A stretch of DNA of 64,000 bases, taken from assembly GCA_024811115.1 (NCBI GenBank), contig JAKOGH010000142.1, positions 124,001 through 188,000 on the forward strand, written 5' to 3'. The number at the start of each line of letters is the position of its first letter. The first letter of the stretch is position 1. Source of the DNA: Terana coerulea. Its lineage: Eukaryota; Basidiomycota; Agaricomycetes; Polyporales; Phanerochaetaceae. The position numbers and the translations under genes are program-made. Below, in pieces: positions 11,582 through 23,601 of this stretch. The notes beneath the pieces were generated by a model. It was given only the letters and a program-made list of their open reading frames with translations, made no database searches and was not told where the DNA came from.

Positions 11582-12485
11582 ATGGCCGAACAAGATGACA
11601 CTGCCAAGCTGTGGAAGGTCAACCGCACGATTCATGAACTTGTCAAGGATAGGGTTAGAGCAGGCACCTCTCAGCAGCGCGCATGGTCTAATTGACTTGG
11701 TCGCAGGGCTTCCAAGTGTCCGACGACGAAATCCACATGGACCTTGCTTCCTTCCGTGCACACTATGCCAGTAGCTCGGGCAGTGTTGAGTGGGTGATGT
11801 GATTGTAACAAAGGCACGGTTACTTATGGAGGAACAGCCGGGTTCAACTCAACTTCTTCACCAACCATATAAATAACCCCATGGAACAGATATACGTATA
11901 TTTCACGGATGAGAAGAGTGTGGGAGTGAAGACAATGCGAAAGTACGTCCTGCACGCATTATACGCGTCTCATCTGCTTCACATCCTCAACAGACTGTTG
12001 AATATCCTCGAGGAGAAGAACATCCAGCGCGGCATCATTGTATTCCCCGGCAATATGACACCGTCAGCAAGGAAGGTACGTTTCTTACACCGTTCGCTAT
12101 GTTATGGAAGTGCCTTGACCTCTTCATCTCCATCTCGTAATAAAGGTCATCGTGGCTATGGCATCCCAGTACAAGCTCGAGGAATTCGCGGAGTCGGATC
12201 TTCTTGTCAATATCACGCACCATACACTCGTCCCAAAACACGACGTACTCTCTCCAGAACAAAAGAAGACTCTTCTCGAAAAATAGTTCGTCCCACATAC
12301 CGCTACATTCCCAAGTGTATACCTGACTCTTGATTTCTAGCCGGCTGAAGGAGACCCAATTGCCCCGCATCCAATTGGCCGACCCAGTCGCACGATATTA
12401 CGGCCTTAAACGAGGACAAGTGGTAAAAATTACACGGCCGAGTGAAACCAGCGGACGATACGCCAGCTACCGTATTTGTTTCTGA
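11582..12485 (+). CDS. RPB5: RNA polymerases I, II and III shared subunit RPABC1 (RPB5)
   Basis: This is a core subunit of all three nuclear RNA polymerases, in the jaw that contacts downstream DNA. It starts [20 protein letters not shown]. Later exons give [54 protein letters not shown] and [19 protein letters not shown]. The conserved C-terminal assembly domain is [34 protein letters not shown] and [20 protein letters not shown], followed by ICF and stop. Length (about 220 residues) matches the family. Introns are about 50-65 nt. Its start is 187 bp from that of SWD2, in the opposite direction, so the two probably share a promoter. Confidence 0.94.
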
Positions 12486-15087
12486 TCTTGTCCCTGGTTA
12501 TTAGTCGAACATCTTCATATCCGTCCCCAGCTTTCTTCAGGTCCGGAATTCCGAGCAGGCATTGTATCGATTTCATATCTTTCTTTTTCTACATCGTGTA
12601 AACTCCTATCGCTCTCGTCTAATTGCAGCGCTGTATGCTCCGTTCCTTTCGTAGCCGAACAAGGTTCCGGAGGTAACATTGTGAGTTGTGCCCATTTGAG
12701 CATCTGCCCCTGTTCTGCTGAATAGCATATAGGTCGCTGGGCGAAAATGGCGTGACCTAAGTGCACCGTTGTGAGAGAGTGCGGAAGGACTCCGTGCAGG
12801 CGCCAGTGGCTACTCCGGGCTCGCAGTGATACTTACGAGAAGCACGCTGGGCCACAAGCGAATCGGTGAGGGCGGTAAAGTTGCCTCAGCGCTGCAGAGC
12901 CTCGTCGAATCGGGAACTTGAACAATCTCCTAAACAAGGCTACGTATCGCGCAGCGGAGGAAATCCCACAGCTACAAGCCGCGACGCATTTTCCCATTGT
13001 GTGAGCGGGATTTGATGACTTCTTTGGGATCCCCGTTCGTTTAAACCTTGGAAGCAAGCCTGCACGCCTGACGGGTGGCCATTTAGGGTGGCAAGGTGTC
13101 GACTGCAGCGACACACGCAATGACAGAGTAACCTAGTCGGAAGTATAGCCGGTATTTCGCAGCTTTCGGTCACCCTTAGCGAAGCTCTCGTCCACCTCTG
13201 TGCTGGTGCAAAATGTCGCGGTGGAGTTGCTGCTGTCTCCGGTGGCGGCGTCTTGCTGTGGACCGCGCAAGCCTCAAAATCTTTTCACTGCCCCACTCCG
13301 CCCATCAATGAGTGGCGTAGCACCGACGTCCTCTTCCTGCAATGGTCAATGTTTCGCTTAGAGTAGTATCTCAGTCTACGACATCTTTCGACTAGGCTTC
13401 CAGGGAAGGTCACGGACCACGGTGAGCGTCACCCTGCATCTCCATACTCCGCGTTTCCGGGAACGTGGACTGACCTCACTATTGAAATTCCCAGGTTGAG
13501 CATCTCGCAAACTACTTGCGTTATCTTAGTCAGGCGTAAAACTGTTATCGGCGGAGGCTGTAGGCGTCAGGAGACAGGCACACCACTCAAGTTACACAAT
13601 GACCAAGATATAGACGCGTGCCCATGTCTAGCACGCAAGTGCAGGTAAGACGCAATCTTCTTCAAGTTGCTGTGTCGAAGTGAGCTTATAGTAACACTCT
13701 TGCACGTTCATGTCCCAGCTCATCCGATGGCAGCTGCCGCCGAGCTCTCACAACTTTCGTCAGCACATGAATGCGACACCGGTTGCCACTATGGCGGGCC
13801 CGAGTCTCAGGCTTTGTGGCGCCGGAGATGATCTGGCGCGTCCCCCCTCGTGGCCTTGCCTCCGACGTCGATGTATCCGCAGAACGCGGCAGAACACAAC
13901 TGGTACCGTTGAGTGTAAGTATTCTTGCAAACAGCGTACTCCAACCGCTTGCTGATCAGCCCAGATGGCTGTATATGTTTTCACTGGATCCAGCAATGTG
14001 CAGCACTTGCGCAGACGCGAATCCACCTGTGTAAAGGGGCTTTGCCAAGCGCTCTTGCAGTTCTTTTGGTAGTTTTGCCGTAAGTGGCTTCTGATTTCAG
14101 CTCTGAGCCATTTAAACTCTTGCAAAAGACTGGTGGTGATACTGCGTCGACCGACAGGGTGCTGACATACCAGATTGGCCACAATAACATCACATTCTCT
14201 CAACCAGGGCGCCAGACTGCGCGGGGCCTTCACAGCGGACAGCGACCCGTTGGGTATACCGGATTTGGCGCGGCAGGAACCATTCAAGGTTGCGATTCTA
14301 CTACGAACCGCTGGAACAAGCGCTCAAGATCTCATGTCTGATCGACGACCTGGCGGATCTCAAAACAAACTTGCACCTCGAACCAGATTAGGTCTTCTCA
14401 GGATCTCCGCTTGTGCACTGTCTCAAGCAAGTCTCAAGCCCAAGAATGGTCCAGTTGCTGCCGCCTTCTCCCGCGCAGGGATTGTTTGTTTGTGGTGGAT
14501 GTCATTTTTCTCTAGAACGGTGACTTTAACTAATGCAATTTATCGTCAAACAACGTAGTTGCCTTTCCTCTGAAGGTCAGACGTTAATCAAACCATTTCA
14601 CAAGTAAATCCATCCTACCTTACCTCTAGAAGCTCTTGCCTCTGGCCTCACCTGACGGACAGTTTGAATGTGGGCGTTCTAGCTACGCGCCCCTCTGATC
14701 GGAGCCGGGACATTTGAAAACATGGAGTTCATCACTATTTCAAGGAAATGTTCGGATACAAATGTGGAAGAAGCAACCGCTGGTTTCAGCACCGGCGGTC
14801 TTAATCGCAACGACTGTACCCACGGTCCTAGGTGCATTGCAGCGCTGGTTGAGGCCACATGCGCTCGTGAAGCTTTCCAGGGTCTCGACTGCCGGTTCGG
14901 AGGGCAGGTGTTGAACAAGCGACCGAATTGACATGCAGTCAGCATTCTCCGCCACAGACGTACGACTACAACTCAGAGCGCTGTTGCCGTCACATCAGTG
15001 GTATAAAAGCCTGGAAAAAGAACGTAAACTAACAGCTCCCTGCCAGCTACTCGAATCCAATCCAATCGCACAAGCCTCTGACACACT
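12486..15087. other. Gene-poor 2.6-kb stretch with possible relic coding fragments
   Basis: No intact gene is visible. Between about 14240 and 14390 a plus-strand frame reads RFYYEPLEQALKISCLID followed by DLADLKTNLHLEPD and a stop. It looks like protein but has no matching neighbours, start or family motif. A 175-codon minus-strand frame at 13760-14287 overlaps it and also has no recognisable content. The stretch may be a decayed gene or simply the intergenic upstream of the terpene synthase. Confidence 0.35.
15002..15009 (+). promoter_or_regulatory. TATA box of the first sesquiterpene synthase
   Basis: TATAAAAG lies 86 bp upstream of the start codon at 15088. The same eight bases lie 76 bp upstream of the second synthase start, so the two genes share core promoter design. 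Confidence 0.6.
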
Positions 15088-16205
15088 ATGCCTTCCTTCG
15101 TCTTACCCGACCTCCTCGCCGTCTGCCCTCTGAAGGGTTCTACAAACTCCAACTACGCTGCCGCTGCCCGCGAATCCTCTGTCTGGATCAACAGCTACAA
15201 CGTGTTCACGGATAGGAAGCGTGCCTTCTTCATCCAGGGCAGCAACGAGCTCCTCGTCTCTCATACCTACCCGTATGCCGACTACGACCAGTTCCGGACA
15301 TGCTGCGACTTCGTCAACCTGCTCTTCGTCGTTGATGAAGTCAGCGATGACCAGAACGGCGCGGATGCCCGCTCGACCGGCAACGTCTTCTTGAAAGCTA
15401 TGCGCGATCCCGAGTGGGAGGACGCTTCCGCTTTGGCGAAGATGACAAAGGAGTAAGTAATGCGATCGCTTGGACTTCAAGTGCCTGCTGACGGAGCTGT
15501 GTAGGTTCAGAGCTCGTCTCTTGAAGTCTTGTGGACCGAACTCTTACAAGCGGTTCCTGGGCCACTGCGAAGATTACGTGGAGGCGGTGGCTCGTGAAGC
15601 CGAACTACGCGAGCGAGACGAGGTCCTTGATATGGCCGCTTTCCAGACTCTCCGGCGGGAGAACAGCGCCATCCGTTTATGCTTCGGCCTATTTGAGTTC
15701 GCTCTAGGCGTCGACCTCCCGGATGACATCTTCCAGGACCCTGTCTTCATGGACTTATACTGGGCAGCGGCGGACATGGTCTGCTGGGCTAACGTAAGTT
15801 CCCCCGAATGTCCGGAACGAAGTCTAAGCCTGTCTGACATCGCATTCACAGGACGTATACTCCTACAACATGGAGCAGGCCAAAGGCCTCACGGGCAACA
15901 ACATCATCACGGTCCTCATGGAGGCGAAGGGCGTCGACTTGCAAACGGCTTTTGACCTCGCTGGCGAGCACTTCAAGATGCTTATGGACAAGTTCACCGA
16001 GCTCAAGAAGACGCTCCCGTCCTGGGGACTTGCCGTAGATACGGCCGTAGCCGGCTACATCACCGCCATGGAACACTGGGTGATTGGTAACCTGGAATGG
16101 AGCTTTGAGACCCAGAGGTACTTCGGCCCCGCTCACGCGGAGGTCAAGCGTACACGCGTGGTCATGCTGCGCCCCGTGGAAGTCACGTCCGAGGAAGAGG
16201 ACTGA
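15088..16205 (+). CDS. Sesquiterpene synthase, class I (basidiomycete type), copy 1
   Basis: This enzyme ionises farnesyl diphosphate with Mg2+ and cyclises it to a sesquiterpene. Three exons encode about 335 residues, the normal size. It starts [15 protein letters not shown]. The aspartate-rich motif is VDEVSDDQN, in the DExxD form; the NSE motif is [10 protein letters not shown] and is formed across the second intron at about 15794-15851. The C-terminal arginine-tyrosine pair is in ETQRYFG. MENWV-type helix [15 protein letters not shown] is also typical. The product cannot be read from sequence. It is convergent with a paralog 217 bp away. Introns are about 52 and 58 nt. Confidence 0.93.
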
Positions 16206-16422
16206 ATCATTGGTATGTCAGTGGGCGCATGCGGCTTACATCTGCTAATATCTGTGCCGGAAGATGCCACTATCAAGCCGTCCAATAACCTCCCGTACCT
16301 TTTCACTCCGCGTACCTTGAATCAGCCAATCTTGTGGGGAAATTGCTCCGTGGCCGCCTTAAATAGAATAACCTTGTATCATGACATTTGAGAACGACAG
16401 TACGAATGGAATGAACATCTTG

Positions 16423-17684
16423 TTACAGAGCATAACAGATTTGACCGGAACAGATAACACCGCAGTAAGCGCAATCTAATTGGCGGCTCAAACGGTCTGA
16501 GGAAAGGGTCCCGTGCTTAAGCCGCCCGAGGAGGGAGAGCTCTACGACCAAAGTCTCCCTGACCTTGAGGTGGTTCTTTCCAAAGTATCGGCGTGTTTCG
16601 AAGCTCCACTCTAGATTCCCAACCACCCAGTTCTCCATAGCTGTGATGTGTTGCCTGCCAAAGATATGAGAGAGCGGCTGATTGTGGCGTTGTGGTACTT
16701 ACGCAACGACGTTGTCCAGCCCTTTTCCAAACGAAGGCAGGTTGGTCTTATTGTCCTCGAACTTGCGGACCAGCTCCCTGAAATGTAAGCCGACAAGGTC
16801 TGAGGCACCTTGGAGGTCGACGTTCTTCTCGCGCTGGAGAACCGTCAGGATGTTGTTGGTCAGATGGCCCATGGACTGCTCCATGTCGTACGAGTAGACG
16901 TCCTTTGCAAGCATTAGCAATGGTTATTTGATGTGCAGCGCAGCGCTGTAAACTCACGTTCGCCCAGGTGACCATGTCCACCGCAGCCAGGTGCATTTCC
17001 ATGAACACCGGGTGCTTAAAGATTTCATCCGGGAGATCGAGGCCCAAGACGTATCCGAATAGCCCGAAGCAGTAGCGGACGGCGCTGTTCTCGCGGCGAA
17101 GCGGGTCGTAGGAGGCTACATCCAGGACCACGTCTTTCTCGCGCAACTCGGCCTCTCTGCCAAAGCCCTGCACGTAGTTCTCGGTATGCTCAATGAAGCG
17201 GCGGGTGGTGGCGGGGCCAGCATACGGGAAGAAACGTGTGACAAAGCTGGAATTAGCTCATAAGCAATGTGTATCATCGGGATATGGTACCAGCAATAAC
17301 TCACTCTTTGGTCATGCGGCAAAGGACCGACCCGTCGTTGAAGCTATCGTCAGTCATAGCTCTGAGGACGATGTTTCCCGTGGCCGTCGCGTCCTTTCCG
17401 TTCTGATCGTCGCTGATCTCGTCTATGGTGAAGAGGAGATTGACGAAATCGCAGCAGGTGCGCAACTGCTCGACTCCGGCGTACGGATACGCCCAGGAGC
17501 AAAGCAGCTCGCTGCCACCCTCTTTGAAGAATTGGAGCTTCTTCCCTTTGAGAGCATTGAAGCTGAGCACCCATTGGGAGGAGGCTGCAGCCGCTGCCTC
17601 ATGATGGGGGTTGAAGCGACCTTTCCAAGGGCAGATGGCGTGAAGGTCCGGGAGGAGGTAGGTCTTTGGAGAGGTGTGAGACAT
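16423..17684 (-). CDS. Sesquiterpene synthase, class I, copy 2
   Basis: This is a paralog of the plus-strand synthase, also using farnesyl diphosphate. Order of conserved parts: [19 protein letters not shown], the metal motif [16 protein letters not shown]-like [46 protein letters not shown] across an intron, and [21 protein letters not shown] prefer the ATG at 17684 (MSHTSPKT). An in-frame ATG at 17756 lies only a few bases from the TATA box and would not be in the mRNA. The tail after ELSLLGRL is longer than in copy 1 and Cys-rich at its very end. Metal-binding residues are all kept, so it should be active. Confidence 0.92.
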
Positions 17685-17759
17685 GGTTGGAGGAAGATGT
17701 GCAGAAGTGTGGAGGTAGTCGTTCGTTGCTGCTAAGGACCAGTGCCGCACCAGCATGAG

Positions 17760-17767
17760 CTTTTATA
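17760..17767 (-). promoter_or_regulatory. TATA box of the second sesquiterpene synthase
   Basis: On the minus strand TATAAAAG lies 76 bp upstream of the ATG at 17684. It matches the TATA box of copy 1 in both sequence and spacing and decides against the upstream in-frame ATG at 17756. Confidence 0.6.
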
Positions 17768-19894
17768 CAAGTACATGGCTCCCCAACCCGTTGTGTGGAC
17801 CAAACCGTTGTTGTCAATTCGCATTGGCGGCATATTGATGAGTATCCTAGTCTGCCAGGGCCAACGGAAATGACGAGATGGTGTCTGCTCGTTGCAGCAA
17901 GGGAACCACCACATAGCTCATGACCAGTGCGTCGCGCGCATTCGGTGTACAGAAAATGCGCCTTGCATTTTTATCCCCGCGGAAGATAGCCAGAGTTCAC
18001 GAAGACGCAGCTCCATCGGGACTTGAATTATCTGCCGGGTACGGTGTTGAGCCAGGCAGACCGCGTCAATGGGTGCCCCCGACTGTGGCGACGATCACCA
18101 TTAAGGTAAGAAGCCCACGGCGATGGCTTGCACTGCTATACGGCCCTTCGACGTAGGCGACTGAGAGCGGCGACACTGTCCGACGCGCCCTTCCGGTCCA
18201 TCGGAGGCAAACCGGTCTTCGTCCGCCGAGGTCAATGGCCGGAATGCGCCGGTTCATTTGCGTCCATGAGGTGTTTTGGAGTCAGCACACGCTATGAGGA
18301 GCCTTGTACTACATAAATTGTCGCACACCGGATGGGACTTGAAAGGACCACGTACGGGAAAGTAGCGCTTCAGCCCAACAAGCCCATCGTCCCAGTGCCG
18401 AGGCACACATAGTTAGACAGAAGTCCCATGTATATTCAACAGGGTATTTTAAGACCGCTCCGCGTGATTTATGCTCACTGCTGCAAGGTACAGGGAGCTA
18501 TTACAGCGAATGCTCACTGGCAGTCGACTTCTGGCTACAATGGAAATTACATCATTGTGCGTGGCCACGTCACCAGGGCAGAATGGTATGACACCTGCCA
18601 CATTGTAAGCATGATCAGTACAAGCTGACATGACGGTGATCAATCGTGAAACACCGGTGGTGTTCAACCAGAAATCCAGGCTCTCACCAAGTCAGAAAAA
18701 GTCGATCTCGCGTGGGAACTAGTACCTAAGCCGAATGTAGGCCCGGTTGCTCGCTCGTCGTTTTCGTGGGAGGTCTGCAAATCTGGTCCAACTGCTCCGA
18801 GCACTATATGACCAGATGAACGTGGATGGAGGGGCAAAGCAGGAAACAGGCGGCTGTGAGCCGGCCGCGTGGTTGCAAGTCTGACTCCGAATTTCCGATG
18901 GCTTTGTGGCGTTCGGCAGTTGACGTTTATTTTCCCGCCATGGTGATGGCCGACTTTTACGAGCGCTCGAGCGCAGGACGGGGTTGGGAGTGAGTAATTG
19001 AAACGTTCACTCCTTGTAATCATCATACCCGACGTGTAGAGCACAATCAGGAAGTGCAGGAGCATTTTCTAGCTTTCGGCTCAGGCGGGGAAATGTCTTC
19101 GTGGAACGGAGCATGTAAGTATACCTGTAAGCAACCTGTAAGTATAATGGGAAGCGCTGCTGGTAAGAAAAGCGTAGTGGAAGGGAACCGTGACGGGCTC
19201 TTCGTATCTCTGAATGCGAAGTCGCAGAAAGCCCCATAGCAGAGAAAGAAGTAACATGTTTTATTCAGACCAACTTACAAACGCAATAGCCGTACGTGCG
19301 ACAGTGGGTCTACGAATCTTAATACAGCTGCGGTGTCCCACTGAGATAGGAAATCTGAATCGATACGCACTTCAATAACAGCTATGAGCGACAAAAATCC
19401 AGGCACCGTAGCAGCACTATTTGATGACTTCTCACATCTCGGAGCTTTTGAACATGCATGGGAGTCTCCTTTGAGAAAGCTTGGGCCTGCACGATTTACT
19501 AGCTAGTACTTACGTTTCAGCAAGTAAATTTGAGGCATTGCATGTAGAGCATAAACTACTGAGAGCCAAGGCCCAGATATTCACGTTCTGTTCGATTTCC
19601 TGGCGGTTGTGGCCTTGACGATGTGGGAAGGTCATGCAGGCCTCGGGCACAGACTCGGAGCTGTGGGGATGACCGGACGCTTATAACGGGATAGCGTTTA
19701 GCGCGCGGGACATGGTGTGATTATGATTCAACGCAATAAGCTTGAAGCGCCAAGAAAGGTGGCGAGACTTCTTGACTCGAACCTCCATCTCTCGACCACG
19801 TCCTGCTGAAAGTGGTCTGAGAACGACTCCTGCAGTCCTCAAAACTACTGCTGCTCTCTCTTGTGCTTCACTACTCTACACGCCCTTCGCGAAG
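17768..19894. other. Gene-poor 2.1-kb stretch upstream of the fusion gene
   Basis: No gene is supported. Small frames such as those near 18428-18628 and 18664-19065 lack start context, exon structure and motifs. The stretch holds the promoter of synthase copy 2 and that of the beta-lyase/mevalonate kinase gene. Confidence 0.45.
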
Positions 19895-22800
19895 ATGGGC
19901 CTCGACAGAGCTAGCTTTGATGAGCCCCCTACCCCGCAGTCTCCGTCTCTATCCACACAGCGCAAACCCTACAAGTTCTCCACTCTTTGTGCCACCGTAG
20001 AGAACCCCAATGCCGCCCACAAGGATCAGCACGGCAGTTCCAGCGTCCCGATCTACCAGACCGCTACGTTCAAGGGTGTAGGCGGAGAGTACGATTATTC
20101 GAGGAGCGGAAACCCTACCAGAACCCACCTGGGTGAGTTAGCCTGCCTGCGTACTTCATTGTGCCGTGAAAGTGGCTTGAACATTGTCTTGATCCTTATC
20201 CGAGCCTGCCGGAGCTTTCGTCCAACAGTAGTCGCTAACCACTTCCACTCCCTCAGAACACCACCTCGCCAAGATTTCGTCCGCGAGCCATGCTTTCGTG
20301 GTCTCCTCCGGAATGGCTGCTCTCGACGTCATTACTCGTATCTTGAAGCCTGGAGACGAAGTCATTGCTGGAGACGACCTTTACGGCGGCACAAACCGAC
20401 TGCTCGCTTACCTCCGCACGCACGTCGGCGTCACCGTGCACCATGTCGATACCACCAAACCGGCATCTATCCTTCCCGTGCTGAACCCTGGGAAGACGGC
20501 GATGGTTCTCTTGGAGAGCCCTACCAACCCACTCCTGAAGATTGTGGACATTGCAAGCATCAGCGCTATGGTCAAGGAGAAGTGCGAAGACGCTGTGGTG
20601 GTGGTCGACAACACCATGATGAGCCCATATCTGCAGAGGCCGCTAGAGCACGGGGCGGATGTTGTGTATGACAGTGCTACGAAGTACCTGAGCGGACATC
20701 ACGACTTGATGGCGGGAGTTATCACCTGCAACAGAGAGGACTTGGCCAAGGTGAGTGTAAGATCCCGTAAGCGCGACTGCTCTCTAAACTGCCGCTTTAG
20801 AAAATGGCTTTCACTATCAACGCGGCTGGCAATGCCCTTAGCCCCTTCGATTCCTTCCTGCTCCTGCGCGGCACCAAAACCCTCGCCATTCGTATGGATC
20901 GGCAACAGTCGACCGCGATGCTTGTGGCTCAAATGCTCGAGAAGCTTGGCTTTGTCACGCACTACCCTGGCTTGCCCAACCATCCAGGAAGAGAGATTCA
21001 CGAGCGTATCGCCGATGGTATGTTCTAAGGCGTTGTGATCCATAAGAGTACGCTCACCTTGTACCCGATATCAGGTTATGGCGCAGTCCTGTCTTTCGAG
21101 ACCGGGGATAAGGAACTTAGCGAGCGAATCGTAGGTGCGACACGCTTATGGGGCATTAGTGTCAGCTTCGGCGCTGTGAACAGTCTCATCAGTATGCCTT
21201 GCGTCATGTCGTATGTCTGCCTTCCATCACTGCTTTGGACCAGCAACTGACCACGTACGTTAGGCACGCTTCTATTGATGCAGCTACACGCGCGGCTCGC
21301 GGTCTTCCTGAGAATCTCATCCGTCTTTGTGTCGGCATTGAAGACCCTGCCGATCTCCTGGACGATTTGCGTCATGCACTCCTTGAAGCTGGTGCCATCA
21401 CCACTGCTGCGGACGACTTCGTGCGCCTCCCGAATGCAGTCAACCGTGCAGTCGAGAAGCTTGCCCTTGGGGATCCACCTGCGACGATGAAGCGACAGAG
21501 GGAAGATCGTGAGTGGTTCGTCAGCGCTCCCGGGAAGGTTATTCTCTTCGGCGAGCACGCTGTTGTTCACGGAGTGGTAAGTCGATCTTCCCGTTGCCTT
21601 TCGAGCCACAAGAGAGCCAACATGTTTCACAGACTGCTGTCGCCGCCTCCGTGGACTTGCGTTGCTACGGCTTGACCTCCCCTCGGCACGACAACAAAAT
21701 ATCCGTCCACTTCACGAATATCGATGACTACTACCACGAGTGGGACCTCGACGCTTTGCCATGGGATGCCGTTTCCACAATTGCGCCTGGCACGGACCAT
21801 CCTGAGGAACTAGATGCTCGCCTGATGCAGGCTATCAATAGCCGAGCATTGCCTCCCGTTCACGAGATGCCTGCCAAGGCCCATGCGGCAGCTGTTGCTT
21901 TCTTGTATCTATACATGAGCCTCACTCATGAGGAAGAAAGGTGCCGTACCTAACATTCGTTCACCTCGTCCTCGGTTCTCACACCCTTCTTAGGCCGTCT
22001 TTCAACTTCACGGCTCGATCCACTTTGCCCGTGGGCGCCGGGCTCGGCTCATCCGCCGCATTCTCCGGCTGTATCGCGACTGCTCTGTTGCTACTTCATC
22101 AGCGTGTTGAGATTCCGCCGTTGCCAGCAAGGGCCCGAAAGCCGTCTGAAACGACCCCCGGACATGTTCACGTCTCTCACCAAGGTCGACGCGCCATTCC
22201 GTCTGCGGTAGCCGATGAGATCAACCGATGGGCATTCGTGTCGGAGAAAGTTCTTCATGGCAACCCAAGCGGCGTAGACAATGCCATAGTTGTCTACGGC
22301 GGTGCCCTTGCCTATACCAAACCTGGTTTCGGCAGGCAAGGTGGTATGGAGAAGATTCATGGGTACGTGACACCTTTTCCTTCGTGCTTGGCCATAGTTT
22401 AACAACGCTTTCACAGATTCAAGTCTCTCAAGTTCCTTCTGACCGACTCCAAGGTCGGCAGGGATACGAAGGCCTTGGTGGCTGGTGTTTCTAAGAAGAA
22501 ATCAGAGGTTCGTACTCTAACGCCTCCAAATCCTTTACTTCAACCCCTTATCGATTGATCACAGGAGCCCCAATTTGTGAAGAACATGTTCGATGCGATT
22601 CAAAACATCTGCGACGAGGCCCGGAGAGCCCTTGACGATCCAGAGCTTTCTCGTGGAGAGTTGCTCGCTGCCCTCTCTGTACGTAAATTATTCATCTCAA
22701 TCGCCGCCTGTGACTTACTGCGCGACGTGATTCTAGGCCCTCATTGAGGAGAACCACTGCTATCTCGCGTCTCTCGGTGTATCGCACGATTCCTTGGAGC

Positions 22801-23254
22801 TCATCCGCGCCAAGTGCGCGTCTGCTCCATACAAGCTCAGCACCAAGCTCACCGGCGCTGGCGGAGGTGGATGTACTGTTACTCTAGTCCCGGACGGTGA
22901 GCAGTCTGATGGCCTCATACAGGACCTGGCATCTCAACGCATCCCACAGATCTCCCTACAGCCCAGTTGAACTCTCTCACGACAGAGCTTTCCGCAGATA
23001 ACTTCGATGCGTACCTGACGTCTGTTGGTGGCTCAGGGCTCGGCGTCCTCTCACCGTACAACCACGGCGCCTTGACTACGGACAAGCCTGCTCCCTTCAC
23101 GGGTCCCATCACCCCGCCCGAAACCCCTAATGCGGAGGCCCTGGCTGGCGAGGAGGTCGCCGCTCCGAAGACCCTCAGGACTGAATTCAGCTCAGTCAGC
23201 ACCGAGGAGCTGTCGCAGTGGGCTGAGGGGCGCGGTCGGTGGCTGTTTGTTTAG
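19895..23254 (+). CDS. Fused cystathionine beta-lyase and mevalonate kinase
   Basis: One frame encodes two complete enzymes, about 900 residues. The first half is a PLP-dependent cystathionine beta-lyase (STR3 type), which splits cystathionine into homocysteine, pyruvate and ammonia. Its features are SRSGNPTRTHL, SSGMAALDVITRIL, DNTMMSPYLQRPLEHGAD and SATKYLSGHHDLMAG with the PLP lysine. The second half is a GHMP-family mevalonate kinase (ERG12 type), making 5-phosphomevalonate. It has APGKVILFGEHAVVHG, VLHGNPSGVDNA, LPVGAGLGSSAAFSG and KLTGAGGGGCTVTL. Between them, from 21271 to 21577, a single exon runs open through ADLLDDLRHALLEAGAI, a linker of roughly 40 residues and MKRQREDREW, with no stop and no room for a promoter. 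About ten introns. The last acceptor, giving VPDDLPTAQL, is placed at about 22949. The internal ATG at 21487 could in principle start a separate kinase. Confidence 0.9.
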
Positions 23255-23601
23255 GGATTCATCTCCCTGTGCTGTCTGTTTTACGCGGTGTATGTATCAC
23301 TACTCTCGCGGATGTACCAAAATCGTTGTTATGAATTAAATGTATGAAGAGATTCATGTTCAGTGTAATACTGCCTTAAAAGCAGGTTTGGAGTTATGAG
23401 TGTTGCGCATCATAGCAAGTGAATCCCCATGTGGGATAGGGCTATCGTTTGTGTTTCCCCATCGCATACAGTTCAACGTTCACGTTCAGAGCTCAGTAAA
23501 TTCTTCTCGCTCGCTCCCTCTGAGTCGAATCTCCAGTCCTTAGATCTGTCTTTGAGTGAGGGTTTATATATACAATCTCCACACGCAGGCACTTGGTAAA
23601 C
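23255..23601. other. Intergenic between the fusion gene and tRNA-Arg
   Basis: It contains the 3' region of the fusion gene and the upstream TATATATA of the tRNA gene. Nothing else is seen. Confidence 0.5.
23565..23572 (+). promoter_or_regulatory. TATA element upstream of tRNA-Arg (copy A)
   Basis: TATATATA ends 29 bp before the first base of the tRNA. A comparable TATATAAA precedes copy B by 22 bp. Upstream TATA elements of this kind support RNA polymerase III transcription of tRNA genes in some fungi such as fission yeast. Confidence 0.45.

Noticed and set aside
13760..14287. 175-codon minus-strand frame upstream of the terpene synthase
   Set aside because: No recognisable family, no good start context and a conflict with the plus-strand fragment. 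It could be chance in a 2.6-kb interval.
17684..17756. Upstream in-frame ATG at 17756 as start of synthase copy 2
   Set aside because: It lies only four bases downstream of the TATA box, so it is unlikely to be in the mRNA. Family members begin just before LPDL, as at 17684.
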